Of a stretch of DNA of 28,669 bases, positions 15,279-25,412 are shown piece by piece. A program made the translations under genes and the position numbers. Numbering within the stretch: the first letter of the stretch is position 1; every line of letters starts with the position of its first letter. A model generated the notes under the pieces. That model saw only the letters and a program-made list of their open reading frames with translations, was not told where the DNA came from and ran no database searches. The DNA is from JBLNBU01 sp050260215 (lineage in GTDB: Bacteria; Pseudomonadota; Alphaproteobacteria; Rhodospirillales; Magnetospirillaceae), in the NCBI GenBank assembly GCA_050260215.1, contig JBLNBU010000145.1, positions 1 through 28,669 of the forward strand, read 5' to 3'.

Positions 15279-15986
15279 CTAGATGTACTGCCCCGAGTCC
15301 ACCTTAACCACCTCGCCGGTGATGCAGCGGGCCAGGTCGGAGAGCAGGAACAGCACGGCGCCGGCGATGTCGTCGGTGTCGGGCAGGCGCGGAAGCGCCG
15401 CCTCGGCCAGGGCCTTGTCGCGGAACTGCTGGTCGAGCTTCAGCGTCATCTCGGTCAGCACCATGCCGGGCGCCACCGCGTTGACGGTCACCCCCTTGGG
15501 GCCCAGCTCCTTGGCGGCGGTCTTGGTCAGGGCGATCATGCCGGCCTTGGACGCCGCATAGTTGCCCTGGCCGACCTTGCCGCGCAGGCCGTTGATCGAC
15601 ACCAGGTTGACGATGCGGCCGCCGCCGGCCCCGACCATGCCCGGCGCCACCGCGCGGGTCATGTTGAAGGCGCCCGTAAGGTTGACGTCGAGCACCGAGC
15701 GCCATTCGTCGTCGCTCATCTTCATCAGGGTGCGGTCGCGGGTGATGCCGGCGTTGTTGACCAGCAGGGTCACCGGCTTGCCGACGGCCTCGACGGCCTT
15801 GGCGACGCTGGCCGAATCGGCGACGTCGACCACGTGGCCGCGCAGTTCGGCGGGCAGCCCGTCGACCTCGCGGTCGAAGGCGTGTACCTCGGCGCCGCCT
15901 GCCGCCAGCCCGATGGCGACGGCCCGGCCGATGCCGCGCGCCCCGCCGGTGACCACCGCCACCCGTCCCCGGAAGTCCCAGTTCAT
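15279..15986 (-). CDS. FabG/PhaB-type 3-oxoacyl (acetoacetyl) reductase, SDR family
   Basis: A 235-residue classical SDR. TGGARGIG is at residues 13-20, NNAG at 76-79, N101, S129, and Y142/K146 complete the catalytic tetrad. The stretch NNAGITRDRTLMKMSDDEW is the FabG/PhaB signature, and the ending GEVVKVDSGQYI fits the family. It would reduce a 3-ketoacyl-ACP or -CoA with NADPH, in fatty acid, polyhydroxybutyrate or a specialised pathway. Being away from fab or pha genes, it is probably not the main FabG. The start at ATG 15986 has a GAGGGG 6 nt upstream. The gene is divergent from the GNAT gene across an A/T-rich intergenic region. Confidence 0.9.
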   Translation of the reverse strand: MNWDFRGRVAVVTGGARGIGRAVAIGLAAGGAEVHAFDREVDGLPAELRGHVVDVADSASVAKAVEAVGKPVTLLVNNAGITRDRTLMKMSDDEWRSVLDVNLTGAFNMTRAVAPGMVGAGGGRIVNLVSINGLRGKVGQGNYAASKAGMIALTKTAAKELGPKGVTVNAVAPGMVLTEMTLKLDQQFRDKALAEAALPRLPDTDDIAGAVLFLLSDLARCITGEVVKVDSGQYI

Positions 15987-15997
15987 CGTCGCCCCTC

Positions 15998-16026
15998 TTG
16001 ACCGTAGGTTAATTAATCGGCATTAT
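15998..16026 (+). promoter_or_regulatory. Candidate sigma-70 promoter of the tandem-GNAT gene
   Basis: TTGACC at 15998-16003 and CATTAT at 16021-16026 are separated by 17 bp, which matches -35 (5 of 6) and -10 (4 of 6) spacing. The spacer includes TTAATTAA. The stretch is the most A/T-rich part of the gap between the divergent FabG-like and GNAT genes. Transcription would start near 16033, about 80 nt before the GNAT ATG. Confidence 0.5.
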
Positions 16027-16111
16027 CGTACCGAATTACGCTTTCAAGCCTACGTCTGCGCCAGGCCGTCGTCAAGGGGCCGCGACCACAACAGGGAGGA
16101 ACCGTCAGACC

Positions 16112-17080
16112 ATGACCAGCGTCCGCGATATCGTCGCCGCCGACCTCGACCGGGTAGTCGAGCTTGACCGCCGCCTGACCGGCACCGCCCGCCGCACCTT
16201 CCACGAGAAGCGCCTGAAGGCCGCCCAGGCCAACCCCGATTCCTTCGTCGCCGTGGCCGTGGGCGACGGCGCCCTGTCCGGCTATGCCTTCGCCCACATC
16301 CTGGACGGCGAGTTCGGCGGCGTCGCCCCGGTCGGCGTGGTCGACGCGCTGGGCGTCGATCCCGACCAGCGCGGCCGCGGCCATGCGCGCGCGCTGATGG
16401 CCGGCCTCGAGGCCGCCATGGTCAAGCGCGGCGTGCGCGAGGTGGTGACCCAGGCCGACTGGACCGAGCACGGCATGGTCGGCTTCTTCCAGAGCGCCGG
16501 TTTCGCCCTGGCGCCCCGGCTGGTGCTGGAACGCGGCACCAACGCGCTGGACTTCGACATTCCCGCCGCCAAGCCGGAGCGCCGCGGCGAGTTGAACCTG
16601 TCCGACCCCTCGGGCGACGACTTCGCCGCCCTGTCGCGCGACCTAGTGCCGGTGCGCTCCATGAGCGATGACGACTATCCCTTCATCGTCGCCGTCGACC
16701 GCAAGCTGTCGGGCCGCGACCGCGCGCCCTACTACCGCCGCAAGGTGGCCGAGGTGCTGAAGGAATCGGGCGTGCGCGTCTCGCTGGTCGCCGAGATCGA
16801 CGGCCAGTTCGCCGGCTTCGTCATGGCCCGCACCGATTTCGGCGCCTTCGGCCGCTCCGAGCCGACCGCCGTCCTCGACACCATCGGCGTCGACCCGGCC
16901 TATGCGCGCGCCAATGTCGGCCGCGCCCTGATGTCACAGCTGCTGACCAACCTGGGCTCGCTCAACGTCGAGAAGCTGCAGACCCAGGTGGCCTGGAACG
17001 ACTTCCCGCTGCTGGGCTTCCTGGCCCGCTGCGGCTTCACCCCCTCCCAGCGCCTGTCCTTCACCCGGCGCCTGGGCTGA
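16112..17080 (+). CDS. Tandem GNAT acetyltransferase, second domain degenerate
   Basis: The 322-residue protein contains two GNAT folds, which look like an internal duplication: VELDRRLTG near residue 16 is echoed by VAVDRKLSG near 193. The first domain (about 1-150) keeps the acetyl-CoA P-loop in LGVDPDQRGRGHARALM (residues 80-96, R87-x-x-G90-x-A92). The second (about 165-322) has IGVDPAYARANVGRALM at 259-274, where the usual Q/R-x-x-G-x-G is largely lost. Only the first domain is therefore expected to bind acetyl-CoA well. GNAT enzymes acetylate amines on small molecules or proteins, and the substrate here is unknown. The start at ATG 16112 has GGAGGA at 16095-16100, an 11-nt spacing. Confidence 0.88.
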   Translation: MTSVRDIVAADLDRVVELDRRLTGTARRTFHEKRLKAAQANPDSFVAVAVGDGALSGYAFAHILDGEFGGVAPVGVVDALGVDPDQRGRGHARALMAGLEAAMVKRGVREVVTQADWTEHGMVGFFQSAGFALAPRLVLERGTNALDFDIPAAKPERRGELNLSDPSGDDFAALSRDLVPVRSMSDDDYPFIVAVDRKLSGRDRAPYYRRKVAEVLKESGVRVSLVAEIDGQFAGFVMARTDFGAFGRSEPTAVLDTIGVDPAYARANVGRALMSQLLTNLGSLNVEKLQTQVAWNDFPLLGFLARCGFTPSQRLSFTRRLG

Positions 17081-17096
17081 TCCCCTCCCCCGAGGG

Positions 17097-17118
17097 CGGC
17101 CCCCGGGACGGGGCCGTT
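17097..17118 (+). terminator. Candidate hairpin terminator after the GNAT gene
   Basis: CGGCCCC (17097-17103) and GGGGCCG (17110-17116) form a perfect 7-bp stem with a 6-nt loop, 16 bp beyond the stop codon. Only two T residues follow directly, so it would be a weak intrinsic terminator. Confidence 0.35.
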
Positions 17119-17248
17119 CCTTGGGGCGATGGCGCATGCTCCTTGCGCCGTTTGCATGGCTCATCGCCGATTTGCGCAGAGGTGACTTCGGCGCCATTTG
17201 GGGATAATTTTAGCTGGGGGTGTGTACTTAGGGTGAGGGCATCGGCCC

Positions 17249-18067
17249 ATGCGCGCGCGTCCGGGTTCGGGTAATGGCGAGGAACGCTGGCGGCGCACCG
17301 CCGAGCTCGACGCAACGCGCCGAACGGTGAAGGCCGAGTTGGTCCACAATTCCCCCTTCGAGAAGCGCCTGGAGGACATGGTCGCCAACGTGGTGCCCGG
17401 CAGCCTGTTCGGCACCCCTGCCGCCCCCCAGCCCATGGACGAGGACATCGGCGACCTGCTGGCCCGGCGCTACGGCGGCGGCGCCGGTGGCGCCGAGGAT
17501 GCCCGCCGCGCCGCCGAATCCGATGCCCGCATCCGCCGCCTGGTCGACGACCTGCTGGGGGCCGCGGGAATTCCCCGCGGCAGCAGCGGCCGCACCTGGG
17601 TCGACAGCGGCTCGGCGGTGACCACCGCGGTCGACGGGCTGGTCAGCCAGCTGTCCGAGACCGGCGGCTCGGTCGAGATCGGCCCCATGCCCATGGTGGT
17701 CGCCGACCTGCTGCAGCTGGCCCGGCTGTTCCAGAACCTGATCGGCAACGCCATCAAGTACCGCAGCGCCGCAGCGCCCCGCATCCGCATCACCGGCGAG
17801 GAGCGCCGCGCCGACTGGCACTTCACCGTGTCCGACAACGGTGTCGGCATCGAACCGGCCGACCGCGAACGGGTGTTCACCCCGTTCCAGCGTCTGGCCG
17901 GGCGCAAATGCGGCGAGTCGGGCTGCGGCCTGGCGGTGTGCCGGCGCATCATCGAATACCACGGCGGCCACATCTGGGTGGATTCCCAGCCCGGCCGCGG
18001 CTGCATCTTCCACTTCACCCTGTCCAAGCGCCCGGCCGCCACCCCGTCCGCCGACGCGGTCAACTAG
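17249..18067 (+). CDS. Histidine-kinase-like protein without a recognisable H-box
   Basis: The C-terminal half of this 272-residue soluble protein is a HATPase_c domain of the phytochrome-related type. The N-box is at 161-170 (FQNLIGNAIK), G1 at 196-200 (DNGVG), an F-box at 210-213 (FTPF), and the G2 region at 225-230. Before it, DARIRRLVDDLLGAAG (93-107) corresponds to the second helix of a HisKA dimerisation domain. The first helix, where SHDLQEPLR is normally found, is replaced by FGTPAAPQPMDEDIGDLLARRY (residues 54-75, quoted start only: FGTPAAPQPMDEDIG) with no histidine. The only nearby His is H33. No sensor, transmembrane or receiver domain is present. ATP binding looks intact, but autophosphorylation on the standard site does not. 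GC and codon use are normal, so decay is not obvious. Confidence 0.8.
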   Translation: MRARPGSGNGEERWRRTAELDATRRTVKAELVHNSPFEKRLEDMVANVVPGSLFGTPAAPQPMDEDIGDLLARRYGGGAGGAEDARRAAESDARIRRLVDDLLGAAGIPRGSSGRTWVDSGSAVTTAVDGLVSQLSETGGSVEIGPMPMVVADLLQLARLFQNLIGNAIKYRSAAAPRIRITGEERRADWHFTVSDNGVGIEPADRERVFTPFQRLAGRKCGESGCGLAVCRRIIEYHGGHIWVDSQPGRGCIFHFTLSKRPAATPSADAVN

Positions 18068-18188
18068 CCGCTTCCGCCCTTTGCCGCTCAAACCCCCGTG
18101 ACAAAACGCGGACAGGGCCTGCCCGGCCTTGAACCGCCGCCGACCCATGCAGCTATGCTGGCCCATCGTTCGAGGGAGGGTCGTTGCC

Positions 18189-18752
18189 ATGGGCCGCTTG
18201 CGTTTTCCTGCCGCGTGGGTCCTGCTGGCCCTGGCCGCGGCGGGATGTTCGACCACCTGCCCGACCCCGCCGCCGCCCGCGCCACAAACGGCCATGCTGC
18301 CCTTTCCCCATGCCGAGGGCCGCCGGCCCGGCGGGCCGGTGCCGCACCCCGCCTACAAGGTGGGCGATCCCTACCGCATCGCCGGGCACTGGTATTATCC
18401 CCGCGTCGACTACGACTATGGGGCCGAGGGCCGGGCGTCGTGGTACGGCAAGGGTTTCCACGGCCGGCTCACCGCCAACGGCGAATTGTTCGATCAGAAC
18501 GACCTGACCGCCGCCCACCAGACCCTGCCGCTGCCGTCGATCATACGGGTGACCAACCTGGAAAACGGCCGTTCGGTGGTCTTGCGCGTCAACGACCGCG
18601 GCCCCTTCGTCACCGGCCGCATCCTCGACGTGTCGAAGAAGGCGGCCAAGCTGCTGGGCTTCCACGACGAAGGCACCACCCGGGTGCGCATCGACCTGCT
18701 GGAACGCGAAAGCCGCCAGGCCGCAGCCGAACTGGGCGGCGCGGGAAGCTAG
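18189..18752 (+). CDS. rlpA: RlpA-family septal-ring lytic transglycosylase lipoprotein
   Basis: A 187-residue lipoprotein. A signal peptide (MGRLRFPAAWVLLALAAAGC) ends in a lipobox with Cys20, so the protein is anchored to a membrane lipid. A Pro-rich linker precedes the double-psi beta-barrel, which runs from about GRASWYGKGFHGRLTANGE (81-99) to the end. RlpA cleaves denuded glycan strands of peptidoglycan at division sites, and the residues linked with activity in studied homologs, H110 (TAAHQTLP) and D136 (VNDRGPF), are present. No C-terminal SPOR domain is seen, so recruitment to the septum by SPOR is not expected. The start at ATG 18189 has a GAGGGAGGG run ending 8 nt upstream. A start 20 codons earlier would bury the signal peptide. 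Confidence 0.93.
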   Translation: MGRLRFPAAWVLLALAAAGCSTTCPTPPPPAPQTAMLPFPHAEGRRPGGPVPHPAYKVGDPYRIAGHWYYPRVDYDYGAEGRASWYGKGFHGRLTANGELFDQNDLTAAHQTLPLPSIIRVTNLENGRSVVLRVNDRGPFVTGRILDVSKKAAKLLGFHDEGTTRVRIDLLERESRQAAAELGGAGS

Positions 18753-18764
18753 TCCGCGGCGGGA

Positions 18765-18843
18765 TGCCCGGGTCAGGCCCGGGCATGACGGATGGGAAAG
18801 TCGCCGCCCAAATACCCGTCACCCCCGGGCTCGACCCGGGGGT
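18765..18843. repeat. Pair of opposed REP-like hairpins between convergent genes
   Basis: Two strong hairpins occupy the gap between rlpA and the binding-protein gene. TGCCCGGG-TCAGG-CCCGGGCA spans 18765-18785 and ACCCCCGGG-CTCGA-CCCGGGGGT spans 18821-18843. Each carries the flank GAC/GTC in mirror order (CATGACGGATG after the first, CCCGTCAC before the second), so the two are inverted copies of one element about 35 bp apart. This resembles the CGTCATGCCCGGGCTTGACCC family of intergenic repeats known in alphaproteobacteria. Placed between convergent stop codons, the pair may end transcription from both sides. Confidence 0.75.
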
Positions 18844-18851
18844 CCATCGCC

Positions 18852-20138
18852 CTAGTGCGGCTTGGGCTTGGCCACGCCGGGCGGGGGCAGCGGCTTGGCC
18901 GGCTGGGGCGGCTTGGCGGCCTGGGGCAGTTCCTCGACCCAGCGCATGGGGCACTGCCCGGCGCCGCGGTCGCGCCAATCCTTGACCAGCACCCCACGCA
19001 GTTCCTGGTTCAGGCGGCCCTTGGCGTCGCGGCCGACCCGGCGCAGGTACAGGTTGATCACCGGCGTGTGGTTGGTATTGAAGCGGAAGCTGCCGCGCAC
19101 CGAGGCGATCTCGGCGTGTCTCAGCGCATTGCGCAGGGCGTCCTGGTCGTTGGTGCGCCCGCCGGTGGCGCGCAGGGCCGCATCCAGCGCCATGGCGGCG
19201 TCGTAGCCCTGGGCGACCCAGGCGGTGGCGGCACGGCCGTGCTCGGCCTCGAAATCGGTGACCATGCGCTTGTTCTGCGGGGTATCGAGGTCGGGCGACC
19301 ACGGCGCGATGTTGGCGATGTCGGCGGCAGCCTCGGCCATGGCGGGCAGCATGGGGCGCTCGAACGCCGTCCACGGCCCCACCAGCGGCGTCTCGGCCCG
19401 CAGCCCCGAGGCGTTGTAGGCGCGCACGAACTCGACACCCATGCCGCCGGTCAGCAGGGTGTAGACTATGTCCGGCTTGATCTCGCGCAGCTTGGCGATC
19501 TCGGCCGAGTACTGGGCCGAGCCGTGGTGCGGCTTGATCACCACCGCCACCTCGCCGGGAAAGGTGCGCTTGAGCACCGTCACCGCGTCGTCGGTGGCCG
19601 GCGCGTCGGCGCCGATGACGGCGATGCGTCGCGCGTGCTCTCCCACCAGCCACAGGCCGGCGGCCTCGTGGACCGCCTGGGGGGGCGTGCCCAGCTGGAA
19701 CAGCCACGGGCTGCAATCGGCCGCCGACAGGTTGGCCGGCTGGCCACCCAGGTTGAGCACGAACACATGCGCGTTGAACAGCACCGGGGCCAGCGCCGCC
19801 ATGGACGACTGCGAAGTGGCGGTCAGCACGAAGTCGATCTTCTCTCGCTCGACCATGCGGCGTGCCGCCGCCACCGAGTTGTCAACGGCGCCGCGGTCGT
19901 CGGAGACCACCACGCGCACCTCCTGGTTGGCGAAGCGGCCGCCCAGGTGGCGCATGGCCAGGTTGAAGCCGTCGACCATGTCCTGCCCGGCCAGGGCGCC
20001 TGGCCCCGACAGGGTGGCGATGACGCCGACGACGATGTTGGGATCGTTGGCGCCCGGCGCCGAGGGCAGCGCCCGCGCCGGTCCGGCGGCCATGAGGCAG
20101 AGCAGCAGGCCAAGCAGCGGAACGGCGAGGCGGCGCAT
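18852..20138 (-). CDS. Periplasmic substrate-binding protein, LivJ/LivK type (Peripla_BP_6)
   Basis: The 428-residue protein has a signal peptide (MRRLAVPLLGLLLCLMAAG, cut near ARA-LPS) and a type I periplasmic-binding fold. PNIVVGVIATLSGPGALAGQ near the N-terminus, DDRGAVDNSVAAARRMVERE, FVLTATSQSSMAALAP and AWVAQGYDAAMALDAAL further on are typical of the branched-chain amino acid/amide binding family. No permease or ATPase genes lie next to it, so it may serve a transporter encoded elsewhere or act as a receptor. The C-terminus has an unusual Pro/Lys-rich tail (PKPPQPAKPLPPPG). The start ATG 20138 has AAGGGG about 8 nt upstream. A GTG at 20147 overlaps the tex stop but is too close to that site. 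Confidence 0.85.
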   Translation of the reverse strand: MRRLAVPLLGLLLCLMAAGPARALPSAPGANDPNIVVGVIATLSGPGALAGQDMVDGFNLAMRHLGGRFANQEVRVVVSDDRGAVDNSVAAARRMVEREKIDFVLTATSQSSMAALAPVLFNAHVFVLNLGGQPANLSAADCSPWLFQLGTPPQAVHEAAGLWLVGEHARRIAVIGADAPATDDAVTVLKRTFPGEVAVVIKPHHGSAQYSAEIAKLREIKPDIVYTLLTGGMGVEFVRAYNASGLRAETPLVGPWTAFERPMLPAMAEAAADIANIAPWSPDLDTPQNKRMVTDFEAEHGRAATAWVAQGYDAAMALDAALRATGGRTNDQDALRNALRHAEIASVRGSFRFNTNHTPVINLYLRRVGRDAKGRLNQELRGVLVKDWRDRGAGQCPMRWVEELPQAAKPPQPAKPLPPPGVAKPKPH

Positions 20139-20143
20139 GGGTC

Positions 20144-22501
<2,358 letters not shown>

Positions 22502-22768
22502 GACCTGGCGGCATCAATGGCGGGACGCACGGGTTTACTCCAATCCCCGGCCCGATGCCAGCCCCCGGCGGGAACACACTTTCGCCATACTCCCGTGGTC
22601 GAATGGGGATCGGCGGCACCGGTGGCGCGGGGCAGGCCTTGCGCCCTCGCGCGCCTGGACAGCAAAGCCTTTTTGGATAATGATCGCCGCCATCCGCAAG
22701 GCCTTCCGCCCGCCCGAATGGGCGCCTCTGGATACCCCTTTCCACTCGACTACGGGCAACCAACCTCC

Positions 22769-25408
22769 ATGCGTCTCTCCGGCTTCGTGGTTCTGCTGCT
22801 GATCGTGCTGGGCAACCTCGGGTTCTGGGCGGTTATGAACCGGCCGCAATCCGGACTGCCGTGGGCCGGCACCATCAAGAGCGTGTCGTTCAGCCCGTAT
22901 CGCGCCGACGACGATCCCATCGCGGTGGAGCAAAATCCACTGCTGGACGAGGAAAAGCTGCCCTCGCGCGCCGAGCTGGACGAGGACCTGGCCCGGCTGG
23001 CCGGCAAGGTGGAATCGGTGCGCGTCTACTCGACGCTCGAAGGCCTGGACCAGGTGCCGGAGCTGGCGGCCAAGTACGGGCTGAAGGTGATCCCCGGCGC
23101 CTGGGTCGACCGCCGCCTGGCCAAGAACGAAGTCGAGATCGAGAAGATCATCAAGATCGCCCGCGACAACCAGAACGTCGAGCGCGTGGTGGTCGGCAAC
23201 GAGGCGATCCTGCTCGACCGCGTCACCGTGCCCCAGCTGATCCGCTATCTGCGGCGGGTGCGCGCCGCCATCCCCGACCGGGTCAAGGTGACCACCGCCG
23301 AGCCGTGGCACGTCTGGGTCGAGCACCCCGAACTGGCGGCCGAGGTCGACTTCATCACCATCCACATCCTGCCCTACTGGGAAGGCATCCCGGTCGACCG
23401 GGCGCTGGACTTCTTCATGGAGAAGCTCAACGCCGTGCGCGCCGTGCACCCCGACAAGCCGATCTTCATCGGCGAAATCGGCTGGCCCACCGCCGGCAAG
23501 ACCCGCCGCGAGGCCGAGCCCAGCCTGGTCAACCAGGCCCTGTTCCTGCGCCGCTTCGTCAACCTGGCCGCCCAGGAAGGCATCGACTACAACATCATCG
23601 AAGCCTTCGACCAGCCGTGGAAGTTCCGCCTGGAAGGGGGACCGGTGGAAACCCACTGGGGCCTCTACACCGCCGACCGCGAGCCCAAGTTCTCGTGGAT
23701 CGGCCCGGTGATCGAGTTCAAGGAATGGCCGTTCCAGGCCGCCGCGGCGACCCTGATCGCCTTCCTTCCCGTGGCCTTCTTCCTGGCGCGGTGGAAGGAT
23801 TTGCGCCTGCCCGGCAAGATCTTCTTCGCGGTCCTGGTGCAGATGGCCGCATCCATGGTCATCTGGTCCATGTCGGTGCCCATGATCCGCGACATGGCCC
23901 CGGCCACCGAGTTGATGATCGGCGTGCTGCTGCCCGCCCAGCTGCTGCTGCTCGTGGTCGTGCTGATCTCAGGCATCGAGCTGACCGAGCTGACCTGGGC
24001 CGGCCGCATGCGCCGCGGCTTCAAGCCCATGCCGCCCGGCTCGTGCACGCGCTTCCCCAAGGTGTCGCTGCACCTGCCCTGCTACAACGAACCGCCCGAG
24101 ATGGTGAAGCTGACCATCGACAGCCTGATGGCGCTCGACTACCCCAACTTCGAGATCCTGGTGCTGGACAACAACACCAAGGACGAGGCGGTGTGGAAGC
24201 CGGTCAAGGAGTACTGCGAGTCCCTGGGCGAGCGGGTGAAGTTCTTCCACCTGGCCCCGTGGCCGGGTGCCAAGGCCGGCGCGCTCAACTTCGCGCTGAC
24301 CCAGACCGCCGAGGACGCCGAGATCATCGGCGTGGTCGATTCCGACTACCAGGTCCGCCGCGACTGGCTGTCCAGCCTGGTGCCCTATTTCGACGACCCC
24401 AAGGTCGGCCACGTCCAGGCCCCCCAGGATCACCGCGAATGGGAACACGACCTGTTCAAGGAGATGATCAACTGGGAATACGCCGGCTTCTTCGACATCG
24501 GCATGGTGTTCCGCAACGAGGCCAACGCCATCATCCAGCACGGCACCATGACCTTGGTCCGCAAGCAGGCCATGGTCGAGGCCGGCGGCTGGGCCGAGTG
24601 GTGCATCGTCGAGGACGCCGAGTTGGGCCTGCGCCTGTTCAAGGCCGGCTATGAATCCTGCTACATCCAGGAGCGCATGGGCCACGGCCTGGTGCCCGAC
24701 AGCTTCATGGCCTACAAGAAGCAGCGCTTCCGCTGGGCCTACGGAGCGGTGCAGATCCTGAAGGCGCACTGGAAGAGCTTGGTGCCGTTCAAGAAGACCC
24801 ACCTGACCGCGGCGCAGAAGTACCACTTCGTCTCGGGCTGGCTGCCGTGGTTCGCCGACGCCTTCTATCTGGTGTTCACCGTGGTCAGCCTGCTGTGGTC
24901 GCTGGGCATGGTGCTGGCGCCGCGCTATTTCGACGCGCCGCTGGCCATCTTCACCATCCCGACGGTGGGCGTGTTCGTCGCCAAGATCGTCCACCACATG
25001 TTCCTGTACACCACCCGGGTGAAGTGCACGCGCAAGCAGCGGGTACTGTCGGCCATCGCCGGCATGGGCCTGACCTACTCGATCGCGCGCGCCATGTGGC
25101 AGGGCATCTTCACCAAGTCGACGCCGTTCATGCGCACGCCCAAGATGGCCAACAAGGCGGCCTTCACCCAGGGCTTCCTGATGGCGTCCGAGGAAACCGT
25201 GCTGATGGTGCTGCAGTGGATCGCCGCCGTGGTCTGCCTGATGCCCAAGGACAATTACTACGACCCCGACGTGCGGCTGTGGTCGATCATGATGGTGGTG
25301 CAGTCCATGCCGTACCTGGCGGCGCTGGTGACCTCGCTGATCTCGGTGATGCCGTCCAAGGCGCCCGCGGACAAGCCGGAACTGCCCGCCGCCAAGGCGG
25401 CGGCCTGA
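22769..25408 (+). CDS. Membrane GH17-GT2 fusion, beta-glucan synthase/remodelling enzyme (NdvB-like)
   Basis: This 879-residue fusion has an N-terminal membrane helix (about 5-23) and then a periplasmic glycoside-hydrolase-17-like domain (about 35-315). The expected catalytic glutamates are in VVGNEAILL (E145) and FIGEIGWPTAG (E236). Membrane helices at about 324-342, 351-372 and 382-402 lead to a cytosolic family-2 glycosyltransferase. Its motifs are D467 (LDNNT), D524/D526 (DSDY), E615/D616 (VEDAELG) and QRFRW at 652-656, and more helices follow. GH17-GT2 fusions in Pseudomonas and Bradyrhizobium make beta-1,3- or mixed periplasmic/cyclic glucans, so glucan synthesis with transglycosylation is likely. 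The ATG at 22769 is chosen for the hydrophobic start, though no Shine-Dalgarno is clear and a start at 22718 is possible. Confidence 0.92.
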   Translation: MRLSGFVVLLLIVLGNLGFWAVMNRPQSGLPWAGTIKSVSFSPYRADDDPIAVEQNPLLDEEKLPSRAELDEDLARLAGKVESVRVYSTLEGLDQVPELAAKYGLKVIPGAWVDRRLAKNEVEIEKIIKIARDNQNVERVVVGNEAILLDRVTVPQLIRYLRRVRAAIPDRVKVTTAEPWHVWVEHPELAAEVDFITIHILPYWEGIPVDRALDFFMEKLNAVRAVHPDKPIFIGEIGWPTAGKTRREAEPSLVNQALFLRRFVNLAAQEGIDYNIIEAFDQPWKFRLEGGPVETHWGLYTADREPKFSWIGPVIEFKEWPFQAAAATLIAFLPVAFFLARWKDLRLPGKIFFAVLVQMAASMVIWSMSVPMIRDMAPATELMIGVLLPAQLLLLVVVLISGIELTELTWAGRMRRGFKPMPPGSCTRFPKVSLHLPCYNEPPEMVKLTIDSLMALDYPNFEILVLDNNTKDEAVWKPVKEYCESLGERVKFFHLAPWPGAKAGALNFALTQTAEDAEIIGVVDSDYQVRRDWLSSLVPYFDDPKVGHVQAPQDHREWEHDLFKEMINWEYAGFFDIGMVFRNEANAIIQHGTMTLVRKQAMVEAGGWAEWCIVEDAELGLRLFKAGYESCYIQERMGHGLVPDSFMAYKKQRFRWAYGAVQILKAHWKSLVPFKKTHLTAAQKYHFVSGWLPWFADAFYLVFTVVSLLWSLGMVLAPRYFDAPLAIFTIPTVGVFVAKIVHHMFLYTTRVKCTRKQRVLSAIAGMGLTYSIARAMWQGIFTKSTPFMRTPKMANKAAFTQGFLMASEETVLMVLQWIAAVVCLMPKDNYYDPDVRLWSIMMVVQSMPYLAALVTSLISVMPSKAPADKPELPAAKAAA

Positions 25409-25412
25409 CGCC

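Noticed and set aside
22680..22802. A 40-residue frame upstream of the glucan synthase that could be a leader peptide
   Set aside because: It overlaps the synthase start in another frame, lacks a ribosome-binding site, and shows no regulatory codon run.
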